Source: Streptomyces sp. NRRL F-2664 | Lineage (GTDB): Bacteria > Actinomycetota > Actinomycetes > Streptomycetales > Streptomycetaceae | Assembly: GCF_000719345.1 (NCBI RefSeq) | Contig: NZ_JOFX01000006.1 | Span: 124,001 to 188,000, forward strand | Length of the DNA: 64,000 bases | Direction: 5' to 3' | Part shown: positions 37,791 to 46,860 of the stretch, in pieces | How the letters are laid out: the number at the start of each line of letters is the position of its first letter | Numbering within the stretch: position 1 is the first letter of the stretch | The notes under the pieces: model-generated | Told to the model about the DNA's origin: nothing | The model's input: only the letters and a program-made list of their open reading frames with translations | Database searches by the model: none | Position numbers and translations under genes: made by a program

Positions 37791-40241
37791 ATGGCATTCA
37801 ATCACTTACCGGCAGGCGCGCACGACGCCTTCCGACCATTGTCCCGCACGCCGGTGACACACTCGGTTCCGATGGCCAACACTCACGGTCCCGGTCGGCC
37901 CACGGCAGACGCGGACTCCCGACCCACCCCCGGCACGGTCCTGGACCGCCTGTCACGGGGGCCTTTCCGCTCTGCACGCATCACTCATACGGAGCACTTG
38001 CCCCCTCGGGAGGGCCGTCATGCAGTCTGGCCCGACCGCATCCGATCGGACGTCGTGGCCGCCATCCAGTCCGCCGGGATCGGCCATCCGTGGGAACACC
38101 AGGCCGCGGCCGCCGAACACGCCCTGGACGGCGAATCCGTGGTCGTGGCCACGGGAACCGCCTCGGGCAAGTCCCTGGCCTACCTCGCACCGGTGCTGTC
38201 GGCCCTGGTGGACGGCGCCCAGGCCCCCAACGGCAGAGGGGCGACCACCCTCTACCTGGCCCCCACCAAGGCGCTGGCGGCCGACCAGTGCCGCGCCGTC
38301 CGGGACCTGGCCGCCCCCCTGGGCAACGCCGTCCGGCCCGCGGTCTACGACGGGGACACGCCTTACGAGGAACGCGAATGGGTGCGCCAGTACGCCAACC
38401 ACGTCCTCACCAACCCCGACATGCTGCACCGCGGGATCCTGCCCGCCCACCCCCGCTGGTCCTCCTTCCTGCGCGCCCTGCGCTACGTGGTGATCGACGA
38501 GTGCCACACCTACCGCGGGGTCTTCGGCTCCCACGTGGCGCAGGTGCTGCGCCGGCTGCGGCGGCTGTGCGCCCGCTACGGCTCGCAGCCGGTGTTCCTC
38601 CTGGCCTCCGCGACGGCCAGCGACCCGGCCGCCGCCGCGTCCCGGCTGACCGGTGTACCGGTGACCGAGATCACCGACGACGCCTCACCGCGCGGCGAGG
38701 TGGTCTTCGCCCTCTGGGAGCCGCCGCTCCTCACCGAGCTGCGGGGCGAGAAGGGCGCTCCCGTACGCCGTACGGCCACCGCGGAGACCGCCGATCTGCT
38801 GACCGACCTGGTGGTCCAGGGCGTCCGCACGGTCGCCTTCGTGCGCTCCCGGCGCGGCGCCGAGCTGATCTCCGTGATCACGCAGGAACGCCTCGCGGAG
38901 GTGGACCGGTCCCTGCCCCGGCGGGTCGCGGCCTACCGGGGCGGCTACCTGCCCGAGGAGCGGCGGGCCCTGGAGCGGGCCCTGCACTCCGGCGAGCTGC
39001 TCGGACTGGCCGCCACGACCGCACTGGAGCTGGGCGTGGACGTCTCCGGCCTGGACGCCGTACTCATCACCGGATACCCGGGCACGCGGGCCTCCCTGTG
39101 GCAGCAGGCGGGCCGAGCGGGGCGCTCGGGGCAGGGGGCCCTGGCCGTGCTGGTCGCCCGCGACGACCCCCTCGACACCTACCTCGTCCACCACCCGGAG
39201 GCGCTGTTCCGCCAACCGGTGGAGGCCACCGTCCTGGACCCCGACAACCCCTACGTCCTCGCCCCCCACCTGTGCGCCGCGGCCGAGGAGCTCCCGCTGA
39301 CGGAGGCGGACCTGGACCTCTTCGGACCGTCCACCGAGGAGCTCGTCCCGCAGCTCGAAGCGGCGAAGCTGCTGCGCCGCCGGGCGGCCGGATGGCACTG
39401 GACCCGCCGGGAGCGGGCCTCGGACCTCACCGACATCCGGGGCGGCGGCGGCCGCCCGGTGCAGATCGTCGAGGCCTCCACCGGCCGGCTGCTGGGCACC
39501 GTCGACGAGGCGGCGGCCCACACCGCCGTCCACGAGGGCGCCGTCCACCTCCACCAGGGCCGCACGTACCTCGTGCAGCACCTGGACCTGGAGGGCTCCG
39601 CGGCCCTCGTCGAGGCGGCGGACCCGCCCTTCTCGACCACGGCCCGCGACACCACCTCCATCTCCATCCTGGAGACCGAGACCGAGATCCCCTGGGGCTC
39701 GGCCCGGCTCTGCTTCGGCTCCGTCGAGGTGACCAACCAGGTCGTCTCCTACCTGCGCCGCAAGCTGATCACCGGCGAGGTCCTCGGCGAGGCCAAGCTG
39801 GACCTGCCGCCCCGCACCCTGCGCACCAGGGCCGTCTGGTGGACGGTGACCGAGGACCAGCTCGACGAGGCCCGCATCAACCCGGAGATCCTCGGCGGCG
39901 CCCTGCACGCCGCGGAGCACGCCTCGATCGGCATGCTGCCGCTGTTCGCCACCTGCGACCGCTGGGACATCGGCGGCGTCTCCGTGCCGCTGCATCCCGA
40001 CACCCTCCTCCCCACGGTCTTCGTCTACGACGGCCACCCCGGCGGTGCCGGCTTCGCGGAGCGGGCCTTCCACACGGCCCGCGCCTGGCTGACGGCCACC
40101 CGCGACGCCATCGCCGCCTGCGAGTGCGAAGCCGGCTGCCCCTCCTGCATCCAGTCCCCCAAGTGCGGCAACGGCAACGACCCCCTCCACAAGCGCGGCG
40201 CCCTCCGCCTCCTCACCCGCCTCCTCTCCGAATCCCCCTGA
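37791..40241 (+). CDS. DEAD/DEAH-box helicase, YprA/MrfA family with C-terminal DUF1998 zinc domain
   Basis: An 816-aa SF2 helicase. Walker A is ATGTASGKSL, the Walker B box reads DECH, motif III is 'LLASATAS' and motif VI 'QQAGRAGRSGQ'. The last 120 residues carry a Cys4 cluster in 'CECEAGCPSCIQSPKCG', the DUF1998/MZB feature of MrfA, a DNA-repair helicase of Bacillus that acts on mitomycin adducts. A repair role is inferred. ATG 37791 is chosen because the N-terminus then matches family length; longer readings upstream cover bldG. Its end overlaps the convergent TadE-like gene by 29 bp. Confidence 0.9.
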   Translation: MAFNHLPAGAHDAFRPLSRTPVTHSVPMANTHGPGRPTADADSRPTPGTVLDRLSRGPFRSARITHTEHLPPREGRHAVWPDRIRSDVVAAIQSAGIGHPWEHQAAAAEHALDGESVVVATGTASGKSLAYLAPVLSALVDGAQAPNGRGATTLYLAPTKALAADQCRAVRDLAAPLGNAVRPAVYDGDTPYEEREWVRQYANHVLTNPDMLHRGILPAHPRWSSFLRALRYVVIDECHTYRGVFGSHVAQVLRRLRRLCARYGSQPVFLLASATASDPAAAASRLTGVPVTEITDDASPRGEVVFALWEPPLLTELRGEKGAPVRRTATAETADLLTDLVVQGVRTVAFVRSRRGAELISVITQERLAEVDRSLPRRVAAYRGGYLPEERRALERALHSGELLGLAATTALELGVDVSGLDAVLITGYPGTRASLWQQAGRAGRSGQGALAVLVARDDPLDTYLVHHPEALFRQPVEATVLDPDNPYVLAPHLCAAAEELPLTEADLDLFGPSTEELVPQLEAAKLLRRRAAGWHWTRRERASDLTDIRGGGGRPVQIVEASTGRLLGTVDEAAAHTAVHEGAVHLHQGRTYLVQHLDLEGSAALVEAADPPFSTTARDTTSISILETETEIPWGSARLCFGSVEVTNQVVSYLRRKLITGEVLGEAKLDLPPRTLRTRAVWWTVTEDQLDEARINPEILGGALHAAEHASIGMLPLFATCDRWDIGGVSVPLHPDTLLPTVFVYDGHPGGAGFAERAFHTARAWLTATRDAIAACECEAGCPSCIQSPKCGNGNDPLHKRGALRLLTRLLSESP

Positions 40242-40878
40242 CCAGCAGCCGACCGGGCCGACCCGGCCCCACCGACCGTTCAACGAGCCCCGTCCCGCAA
40301 CCAGACCCCCGACCCTGCGCCGGGCGGGGCCGACGGGCCCCGGGGCGCCCGCTGGGCGCGCGGTGCCGGACGGCCATGGCGCGGGGCCGACGAGCCCGCA
40401 CCGGGACTGCGCCGCGTGCGGTGCCGGGCCCTCGCAAGGCGGGGTCTTCGGGCTCGGGCTCGGACGGCGGCGCCGGCGCAGTGGCCTCGGACGGCGGGGC
40501 CTGCGGGGTGGCCTCGGGCGGGGCCCCTTCCGGGTCGGGGACCGCGGGCTCGGGGGGCGGGCCGGCTCTGGCACGTGCCCGGGGGGTGAAGGGGCCCGCC
40601 GCGGCGCGGGCCTCCACCTCGGCGACCTCACCGCCGAGACGGCACCCGGCGAGTTCCGCACCCTGCGCCCGGGCCACCCGCAGTGCCGTGGCGCAGGCGG
40701 CGTCCGGGCCGTGCGCCCAGGTGGCCGCCGCCGCGAGCGCCGCCAGGTCCGCGGCCGTCGCCGCCCGGTGGCGGGCCACCACGGCCTGGCCGAGCAGCAG
40801 CACCCCGGCGAACACCGCCCCCAGCACCGTCGCGACCAGAGCCGCCCAGACCGTCGCCGAACCCCGGTCCCTGCTCAC
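40213..40878 (-). CDS. TadE-like protein of the helicase/secretion neighbourhood, with unusual Pro-rich extension
   Basis: A 221-aa protein. The N-terminus 'SATVWAALVATVLGAVFAGVLLLG' is one membrane helix with the pseudopilin-like start, and 'VVARHRAATAADLAALAAA' is the hallmark of the Rv3654c-type TadE-like family that neighbours DECH helicases. From about residue 100 it runs into Pro/Glu/Ala-rich and then Arg/Gly-rich sequence that enters the end of the helicase gene on the other strand. Family members I know are shorter, so the tail may be a read-through after a frameshift. Start GTG 40878 overlaps the TadE stop. Confidence 0.75.
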   Translation of the reverse strand: MSRDRGSATVWAALVATVLGAVFAGVLLLGQAVVARHRAATAADLAALAAAATWAHGPDAACATALRVARAQGAELAGCRLGGEVAEVEARAAAGPFTPRARARAGPPPEPAVPDPEGAPPEATPQAPPSEATAPAPPSEPEPEDPALRGPGTARGAVPVRARRPRAMAVRHRAPSGRPGARRPRPAQGRGSGCGTGLVERSVGPGRPGRLLVRGIRRGGG

Positions 40879-41258
40879 GGCGGCCCCACACTGTCCTCGG
40901 CCAGCGCCACGGCCTGCGCGCCGAGCCTCAGCGGTACCCCGGCCGGCCCCGGGGCGGGCGCCGCCACCCGCACCCGCCAGAGGTCGCCCACCCTTTCCAG
41001 CTCCACCCGGGCCCCCGCCGGGGCGGCCTCGCGGGCCGCTGCCACCGCCACCTCCGCCGGCTCGGACCGGGCGGCCGCCCGCGCACCGGCCCGGGCCGCG
41101 TCCACGCAGCGGATCTGTCCGGCCGCCGCCATCAGGGCCCACACCAGCATGGCCGCGAAGAGCACCAGCGCCGGAATCACCAGGGCGGCCTCCGCCGTCA
41201 CATATCCGCGGTCCCCCTTTCTCCCGCCCCCTGCCGCCTTCTCCTCAGAACGGCACAT
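40875..41258 (-). CDS. TadE-family pilus assembly protein
   Basis: A 127-aa protein with one membrane helix in 'GYVTAEAALVIPALVLFAAMLVWAL' (about 17-40), where the Glu five residues after the processing-like Gly is typical of TadE pseudopilins, followed by 'CVDAARAGARAAAR' and a small beta-rich domain. It is likely an extracellular minor subunit of the Tad/Flp machine. ATG 41258 overlaps the end of the pilin gene by 14 bp. Confidence 0.85.
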   Translation of the reverse strand: MCRSEEKAAGGGRKGDRGYVTAEAALVIPALVLFAAMLVWALMAAAGQIRCVDAARAGARAAARSEPAEVAVAAAREAAPAGARVELERVGDLWRVRVAAPAPGPAGVPLRLGAQAVALAEDSVGPP

Positions 41259-41442
41259 CGAGCGCCTTCCCGATGGTCGACTGGAGGGCCGTCGCGACGA
41301 CTTCACTCGTCACCACCTTGTAGAGAACGGCCGCGAATGCGCAGGCCGCGATCGTGCCCATGGCGTATTCCGAAGTGGACATCCCCGCATCGCCCCCGCG
41401 AGCGCCGAGCGCCGTCCGCACACGAAACCAGATGATCCTCAT
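41245..41442 (-). CDS. Flp pilin-like small protein (DUF4244)
   Basis: A 65-aa peptide with a cytoplasmic basic head, then GMSTSEYAMGTIAACAFAAV, a prepilin-like cut site (after Gly20) with Glu at +5 and one long hydrophobic helix. It is the probable major pilin of the locus. It is 47 bp downstream of the TadC-like gene. Tad loci of this sort in Streptomyces are conserved, but visible pili are not well established. Confidence 0.85.
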   Translation of the reverse strand: MRIIWFRVRTALGARGGDAGMSTSEYAMGTIAACAFAAVLYKVVTSEVVATALQSTIGKALDVPF

Positions 41443-41489
41443 GGCAACCTCCTGTGAATTTCCGTTGTTGATGTGTGGTCAATGCGACG

Positions 41490-42266
41490 TCAGTGACGCG
41501 AGAGAAGTCCCGAGGCCATACCGATCACCACCGGAGCGACCCCGATCGAGAGAAATGCGGGGAGGAAACACAGCCCCACCGGGGCGGTGACGAGCACCGC
41601 CGCCCGCTGTGCCCTGGCTCCGGCCCGCCGCGCCCGGTCCTCCCGGAGCCCCGAGGCGAGCCGGGACATGGGCTCCGCCGCGGGCGCTCCGCTCCGCGCG
41701 GCACGATCCAGGCATTCGGCGAGCGCCCGGGCCCCCGGTATCTCCGCCAACCTCCCCCACCCGGCGCCTGGTTCACCGCCGAGCCGCAGCTCCGCCCCGG
41801 TGCGTGCGAGTCGCTCGCCCACCGGGCCGCCCAGCGATTCGCCCACCACCTCCGCCGCCTCCACCGGCCCGGCCCCGGCCGCCAGGCACGCAGCCAGCAG
41901 ATCGGCGGCGAACGGCAACTGGCGTTCCGCCTCCCGCGGATCGACCCCGGCCGACGGCGGCCGCGGCCTCGACCTCCAGCGCCGCACCCCCACCGCCGCC
42001 AGGCACCCGACAGCCGCACCGGCCACCCCGCCGACGAGCACCAAGCCGGCCAGCACCGCCCCGGCGGGCACGGCCCACGCCGCCGCCGCGCTCCGCACCC
42101 CGGAGCCGAGCACCGGCCCGCGCGGCCGCGGCCGCATCCCCAGCAGCGCAGCGGTCCTGCGCCGGACAGCGCGCGCCCTGACCCGCGCCACCACCACTGA
42201 CACCAGCCACAGGGCCGCCGCCACACCCAGGACGATCCCCAGCCTGTGGACGAAGAAGCCGCCCAT
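41490..42266 (-). CDS. Tad secretion inner-membrane protein, GspF/TadC-like
   Basis: A 258-aa membrane protein with helices at the N-terminus (about 8-26 and 58-90) and at the end (about 220-250). The cytoplasmic GspF domain between contains 'FAADLLAACLAAGAGPVEA' and repeats the T2SF pattern. It pairs with the TadB-like gene upstream, whose stop overlaps its ATG at 42266. Confidence 0.88.
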   Translation of the reverse strand: MGGFFVHRLGIVLGVAAALWLVSVVVARVRARAVRRRTAALLGMRPRPRGPVLGSGVRSAAAAWAVPAGAVLAGLVLVGGVAGAAVGCLAAVGVRRWRSRPRPPSAGVDPREAERQLPFAADLLAACLAAGAGPVEAAEVVGESLGGPVGERLARTGAELRLGGEPGAGWGRLAEIPGARALAECLDRAARSGAPAAEPMSRLASGLREDRARRAGARAQRAAVLVTAPVGLCFLPAFLSIGVAPVVIGMASGLLSRH

Positions 42267-43147
42267 CACCGCTCCCCCGCCCGCACGATCCGCCGGCACC
42301 ACAGCAGCCCCAGCGCCTCCAGCACCACACCCGCCAGCAGACAGCCCCAACCCATCGGGGTGTGCAGCAGGACCCGGAGCGGATCCGCGCCCAGGCCGGT
42401 GCCGATCAACAGACCCACCAGCGGCAGCAGAGCAAGGACCAGCACCGTCGACCGCGCCCCCGCCAACTGGGCGCGCAATGACTCCTCCCGGTCCCGCTCG
42501 GCCCTCAGCGCACCCTCCAGCCGGTCCAGTCCGGCAGCCAGCCCCGCCCCGCCGTCCACCGACACGCGCCAGCAGGCGGCCATCCCGGCCAGGCCCTCCG
42601 CACCGGGCTCCCTGGCGGCCTGGCGCAGCGCCCCGGGCACGTCCCCGCCGAACGCCGCCGCTGCCAGCACCCCGGCCTCCGCCGCACCCGGCCCGCCCGG
42701 CCCCGCCGCCGTACGCCGCATCGCCGCCATCAGCGCCTGCCCCGGCTGGGCCCCCGCCCGCAGCTCGCCCACCGCCGCCCCGCACAGGGCCACCACCTCG
42801 GCAGCACGGGCGGACCGGGCCCTCTCGCGCGCCCGCATCTGCAGCCACCGCCGCACCAGGGGCACCGCGGCCCCACCGGCCAGCAGGGGAAGCACCGACC
42901 CGCCCAGGACCGCGACCAGCAGCCCGGCCGCGAGGCAGCCCCACTCCCTCCACCGCACGACCCGTACCCGGACGGCGCCGAGCAGCGCCTCCCCGCGCGG
43001 TGGCCCGCCCACGAGGGGTCCGCCCCCGGTGAGCAGGGCCCGGGCCCGCCGGGCCGCCCGGTCGCCCCCGGCGAGCCCCCACACAGCCGCGCCCGCGCAC
43101 AGCACCCCGGCGAACAGCGGCAGGGAGAACCCCGCCGCGGCGCTCAC
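42266..43147 (-). CDS. Tad secretion inner-membrane protein, GspF/TadB-like
   Basis: A 293-aa T2SF-domain protein. N-terminal helices (about 5-25 and 73-100), cytoplasmic domain with 'ALCGAAVGELRAGAQPGQAL', and two helices near the end. GTG 43147 overlaps the TadA stop by 4 bp and its own stop overlaps the TadC start, so the three are co-translated. It forms the platform on which TadA acts. Confidence 0.88.
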   Translation of the reverse strand: MSAAAGFSLPLFAGVLCAGAAVWGLAGGDRAARRARALLTGGGPLVGGPPRGEALLGAVRVRVVRWREWGCLAAGLLVAVLGGSVLPLLAGGAAVPLVRRWLQMRARERARSARAAEVVALCGAAVGELRAGAQPGQALMAAMRRTAAGPGGPGAAEAGVLAAAAFGGDVPGALRQAAREPGAEGLAGMAACWRVSVDGGAGLAAGLDRLEGALRAERDREESLRAQLAGARSTVLVLALLPLVGLLIGTGLGADPLRVLLHTPMGWGCLLAGVVLEALGLLWCRRIVRAGER

Positions 43148-44292
43148 CGGGCACCCCGCAGCAGCGGACGCAGCCGCTCCCAGCCCTGCTCCCGCAGGAA
43201 ACCCCCGGCGGACCATCGCAGGGCGGGGACGGTCACCACCAGTCCGGCGGCGTCCCGCTCCAGCACGTGCACCTCGGCCACCCGGCGCCGCCCCTCCCGG
43301 TCCCGGACCAGATGCAGCACCAGCGTCAGCGCGGCCGCCAACTGGCTGTGCAGGGCGCCCCGGTCGAGTCCGGCAGCAGTGCCCAGCGCCTCCAGCCGCG
43401 CCGGGACATGGGAGGCGGCATTGGCGTGGACCGTGCCGCAGCCGCCTTCGTGGCCGGTGTTCAGGGCGGCGAGCAGGTCCGCCACTTCGGCGCCCCGTAC
43501 CTCGCCGACCACCAGCCGGTCGGGCCGCATCCGCAGCGCCTGCCGGACCAGGTCGGCCAGCGTGACCAGGCCCGCCCCCTCCTGGTTGGCCGGCCGGGTC
43601 TCCAGCCGCACCACGTGCGGGTGGTCGGGCCGCAGCTCGGCCGAGTCCTCGGCGAGCACGATCCGCTCGCCCGGCCCCACCAGCCCCAGCAGGGCGCTGA
43701 GCAGGGTGGTCTTCCCCGTGCCCGTCCCACCGGAGACGAGGAACGACAGCCGGGCCTCCACCATGTCGCGGAGCATCCGCTGGCCGCCGGGCGGCAGCGT
43801 GCCCGCCGCGACGAGTTCCTCCAGGGTGAAGGCCCTCGGCCGTACGACCCGGAGTGAGAGACAGGCCGAGCCGACCGACACGGGCGGCAGCACGGCGTGG
43901 AGCCGGGTGCCGTCGGGCATGCGGGCGTCCACCCAGGGCCGTGCGTCGTCGAGACGCCGGCCGGCCACGGCGGCCAGCCGCTGGGCGAGCCGGCGCACGG
44001 CGCCCGCGTCGGCGAACGTCACCCCGGTCAGCTCCAGCCCTCTGCCGCGGTCCACCCACACCCGGTCGGGGGCCGCCACCAGTACGTCGGTCACCTCGGG
44101 ATCGGCCAGCAGCGGCTCCAGCGGCCCCGCGCCGACCAGTTCGGAGCGCAATTCCGCCGCCGCGCCCAGCACTTCCTCGTCGCCGAGCAGCCTGCCCTGG
44201 GCGCGCAGGGCGGCCGCCACCCTCGCCGGGGTCGGCTCGGCCCCGCTCTCGGCGAGCCGCCTACGCACCGCGTCCAGCAGTACCGCGCTCAT
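43144..44292 (-). CDS. Tad pilus assembly ATPase (TadA/CpaF)
   Basis: A 382-aa secretion ATPase of the VirB11/CpaF type, which powers pilin assembly. Walker A is GGTGTGKTT, Asp box 'RIVLAEDSAELRPDHPHVV', Walker B 'DRLVVGEVRGAE' and the His box 'ALNTGHEGGCGTVHAN'. The N-terminal domain is shorter than in proteobacterial CpaF. ATG 44292 overlaps the upstream stop by 4 bp. A much longer open frame upstream is a shadow of the CpaE-like gene. Confidence 0.93.
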   Translation of the reverse strand: MSAVLLDAVRRRLAESGAEPTPARVAAALRAQGRLLGDEEVLGAAAELRSELVGAGPLEPLLADPEVTDVLVAAPDRVWVDRGRGLELTGVTFADAGAVRRLAQRLAAVAGRRLDDARPWVDARMPDGTRLHAVLPPVSVGSACLSLRVVRPRAFTLEELVAAGTLPPGGQRMLRDMVEARLSFLVSGGTGTGKTTLLSALLGLVGPGERIVLAEDSAELRPDHPHVVRLETRPANQEGAGLVTLADLVRQALRMRPDRLVVGEVRGAEVADLLAALNTGHEGGCGTVHANAASHVPARLEALGTAAGLDRGALHSQLAAALTLVLHLVRDREGRRRVAEVHVLERDAAGLVVTVPALRWSAGGFLREQGWERLRPLLRGAR

Positions 44293-45536
44293 GCCGGTAC
44301 CCCCTGGGCGGCGCCGAGGACTCGCTGCCAGAAGCCGTCGCAGAAGCGGGCCAGGGCGCCGCGCGCCTGCGAGCCCGGCGGCTCCCCCTCGGCGACCCGG
44401 CCCGGGAGTCCCACCTCGACGGGCACCTCCCCGGCAAGCGGCGCCCCCAGCAGCCCTGCCACGTCCTCGGCGTCGAGACCGCCCGGGCAGCGCCCCCGTA
44501 CGACGACGCGGACGTCCCGGGCCACCATCCGGACCCCGGCGGCCACCCGGCCCGCGGCGGCCACCGACCGCAGCTCGCCCGGTACGACCATGAGCACCAG
44601 GTCGAGCTGGGCCAGTACCTCGGCCGCGGCTTCGTCCACCCGGCGCGGAAGGTCGACCACGACGACGCCGCCCCGGCGGCGCGCCGCCGCCAGCACCGTA
44701 CGGACGGCGGCGGGCGGCACGACCACGCGGTCGCCCCGGTCCCAGCTGAGCAACCGGAGGTCGTGCAGCTCGGGCAGGGATTCCTCCAGCGCCCCGGCGC
44801 CCACCCGTCCCCGGGAGGCCGCGAAGTCCGGCCAGCGCAGTCCCTCGGCCCCTTCGCCCCCGAGCAGTACGTCCATGCCGCCGCCGAGCGGGTCGCCGTC
44901 GATCAGCATGGTCCGCTCGCCGGCTCGGGCGGCCCGGACGGCCAGGGCACAGGCCAGCGTCGACGCGCCGGCGCCGCCGCTGCCGCCGATCACGCCGACA
45001 GCGAGCGCGGGCCGCCCGGCCCCCTCGACGACGTCGGCAATCCGATCGACGAGCCGGCTCTCGGCGTCGGGGAGGCGCAGCACCTCCTCTGCGCCGATCT
45101 CCAGCGCACGCTGCCAGACGAGGGGGTCGTCGAGGTCCCGCCCGACGAGGTAGACCCCGGGCCGGCGCGGCGCGCCCCGCACGCGCCGCGCGGCGTCGTC
45201 CCCGACCAATACCAGCGGGGCCGACTCCCAACCGACTCCCTCCCGATTGCAGCCATATGGCGATGTGGGTGCCTCGCCCCCGCTTCCGCCGGGCCCGGCC
45301 TCCGCTTCCACGGCCTCGCCGCCGTGCCCCACCGCCCCGTGCAGCACGTGGGGCTCGGCCCCCGCCGCGGCGCACAGCCGCAACAGGTCGTCGAGCAGCA
45401 GCGGGTCCTCGGTGATGATCAGCGGCCGACCCCCGGCGGAGCCGGTCCCGGGCGCCACCCCGGCGGCACTGTCCGTCCCCGCCGCCCTTCCGGTCATCAC
45501 GGACTTCGGCGTTTCGCACGACTTCGATCGAGCCAC
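44289..45536 (-). CDS. CpaE/Ssd-like MinD-family ATPase of the Tad locus
   Basis: A 415-aa protein. The N-terminal 150 residues resemble a receiver-like domain ('PLIITEDPLLLDDLLRLCAAAG') with no obvious phosphorylation signature. The C-terminal part is a MinD/ParA-type ATPase with deviant P-loop GGSGGAGAST, 'TMLIDGDPLGGGMDVLLG' and 'GVVVVDLPRRVDE'. In mycobacteria and Streptomyces relatives are annotated as septum-site-determining proteins; in Tad loci CpaE localises the machine. GTG 45536 has an AG-rich ribosome site; ATG 45497 is an alternative. Confidence 0.85.
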   Translation of the reverse strand: MARSKSCETPKSVMTGRAAGTDSAAGVAPGTGSAGGRPLIITEDPLLLDDLLRLCAAAGAEPHVLHGAVGHGGEAVEAEAGPGGSGGEAPTSPYGCNREGVGWESAPLVLVGDDAARRVRGAPRRPGVYLVGRDLDDPLVWQRALEIGAEEVLRLPDAESRLVDRIADVVEGAGRPALAVGVIGGSGGAGASTLACALAVRAARAGERTMLIDGDPLGGGMDVLLGGEGAEGLRWPDFAASRGRVGAGALEESLPELHDLRLLSWDRGDRVVVPPAAVRTVLAAARRRGGVVVVDLPRRVDEAAAEVLAQLDLVLMVVPGELRSVAAAGRVAAGVRMVARDVRVVVRGRCPGGLDAEDVAGLLGAPLAGEVPVEVGLPGRVAEGEPPGSQARGALARFCDGFWQRVLGAAQGVPA

Positions 45537-46011
45537 GATCTCCGCCCCCTTCTCACTGCAAATCCAGCACCGCGGACTTCGCGGCCGGAATCAGCGTGCA
45601 GCGATCCGGAAAAAGAAGTGGATCTTGCCCGATAACTGTGGACAACCCATCGATTGTGAATAACCCGGTCACCCTCACAGGTGAGTTCCGGAACGCGGCG
45701 GAACAACTACGCAGCGTCACGCGTCCGAGGGGGTGTGGGCCTGCGGCGGACGGGCCGGGCCGTAGAGGGAGGTCGAGCAGATGGCTGGTCGGGACCTGAG
45801 CCGGGGACGCGAACCGCGTCCGGACATGCGACGACCCCCGCCGGGGGGGAGAGCGGGGGTCGTCCCCACGGTCCGACTCGGGGGGGGAGGAGCCAGACCG
45901 GGTTAGCACGGTCGCGAACGATCCGTGACTTCCATGGTGTACCCGAGAGCCCTCTCAGGCAAACCCACGCGCCACACCTTACGCCGAATGGTGGGCGCAT
46001 ATGCTCGGGGC
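45537..46011. other. Divergent intergenic region between the Tad locus and HAD gene
   Basis: 475 bases without a supported gene. The 120 bases next to the Tad locus are AT-richer and likely hold its promoter. A 7-bp hairpin (GGACGCG/CGCGTCC, about 45805-45821) and a stronger hairpin at 45831-45863 follow. A short reading frame upstream of the HAD start (from 45925) is in frame but lacks a ribosome site. Confidence 0.5.
45831..45863. terminator. Hairpin in the divergent region
   Basis: ACGACCCCCG pairs with CGGGGGTCGT over 10 bp with a G-rich 13-base loop. No gene ends here, so it may close a small transcript or insulate the two divergent promoters. Confidence 0.5.
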
Positions 46012-46860
46012 GTGGAAAATCAGCCCTTGCCGCACTCCTCGCCTCGCACCGCAGCCTTCTTCGACCTGGACAAGACGGTCATTGCGAAGTCGAGCACCTT
46101 GACGTTCAGCAAGTCCTTCTACCAAGGCGGCCTGATCAACCGGCGAGCCGTGTTGCGCACCGCCTACATCCAGTTCATCTTCCTGGCCGGCGGCGCCGAC
46201 CACGACCAGATGGAGCGGATGCGGGAGTACCTGTCCGCCCTCTGCAAGGGGTGGAACGTGCAGCAGGTACGGGAGATCGTCGCGGAGACCCTGCACGACC
46301 TCATCGACCCGATCATCTACGACGAGGCCGCGTCGCTGATCGAGGCCCACCACACGGCGGGACGGGACGTGGTGATCGTGTCGACCTCCGGGGCGGAGGT
46401 GGTCGAGCCGATCGGTGAGATGCTCGGCGCCGACCGGGTCGTCGCCACCCGCATGGTCGTCGGCGAGGACGGCTGCTTCACGGGCGAGATCGACTACTAC
46501 GCCTACGGACCCACCAAGGCGGAGGCCGTACGGGAGCTCGCCGAGTCCGAGGGCTACGACCTCACCCGGTGCTACGCCTACAGCGACTCGGCGACCGACA
46601 TCCCGATGCTGGAGGCGGTCGGGCACCCGCACGCCGTGAACCCCGACCGCGCACTGCGCCGCGAGGCGACGGCGCGGGAGTGGCCGGTCCTGGTCTTCAA
46701 TCGCCCCGTACGGCTGAAGCAGCGGCTGCCCGGACTGTCCATGCCCGCCCGCCCGGCACTGATCGCCGCGGCGGCGGTGGGCGCTGCTGCCGCCACCGCC
46801 GGGCTGGTCTGGTACGCGAGCAGGCGCAGGGCCCTCGCACTGTCGGCAGCCACCGCTTGA
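46012..46860 (+). CDS. HAD-superfamily IB phosphatase (SerB-like)
   Basis: A 282-aa protein with the nucleophile motif FDLDKT near residue 20, motif II 'VIVSTSGAEV', and motif III/IV in 'CYAYSDSATDIPMLEAVGHP'. The C-terminal 40 residues contain a membrane helix ('LIAAAAVGAAAATAGLVWYA'), so it may be membrane tethered. The family hydrolyses small phosphate esters; the substrate is unknown. GTG 46012 leaves the family's usual short head; ATG 45988 in frame is possible. Confidence 0.85.
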   Translation: MENQPLPHSSPRTAAFFDLDKTVIAKSSTLTFSKSFYQGGLINRRAVLRTAYIQFIFLAGGADHDQMERMREYLSALCKGWNVQQVREIVAETLHDLIDPIIYDEAASLIEAHHTAGRDVVIVSTSGAEVVEPIGEMLGADRVVATRMVVGEDGCFTGEIDYYAYGPTKAEAVRELAESEGYDLTRCYAYSDSATDIPMLEAVGHPHAVNPDRALRREATAREWPVLVFNRPVRLKQRLPGLSMPARPALIAAAAVGAAAATAGLVWYASRRRALALSAATA

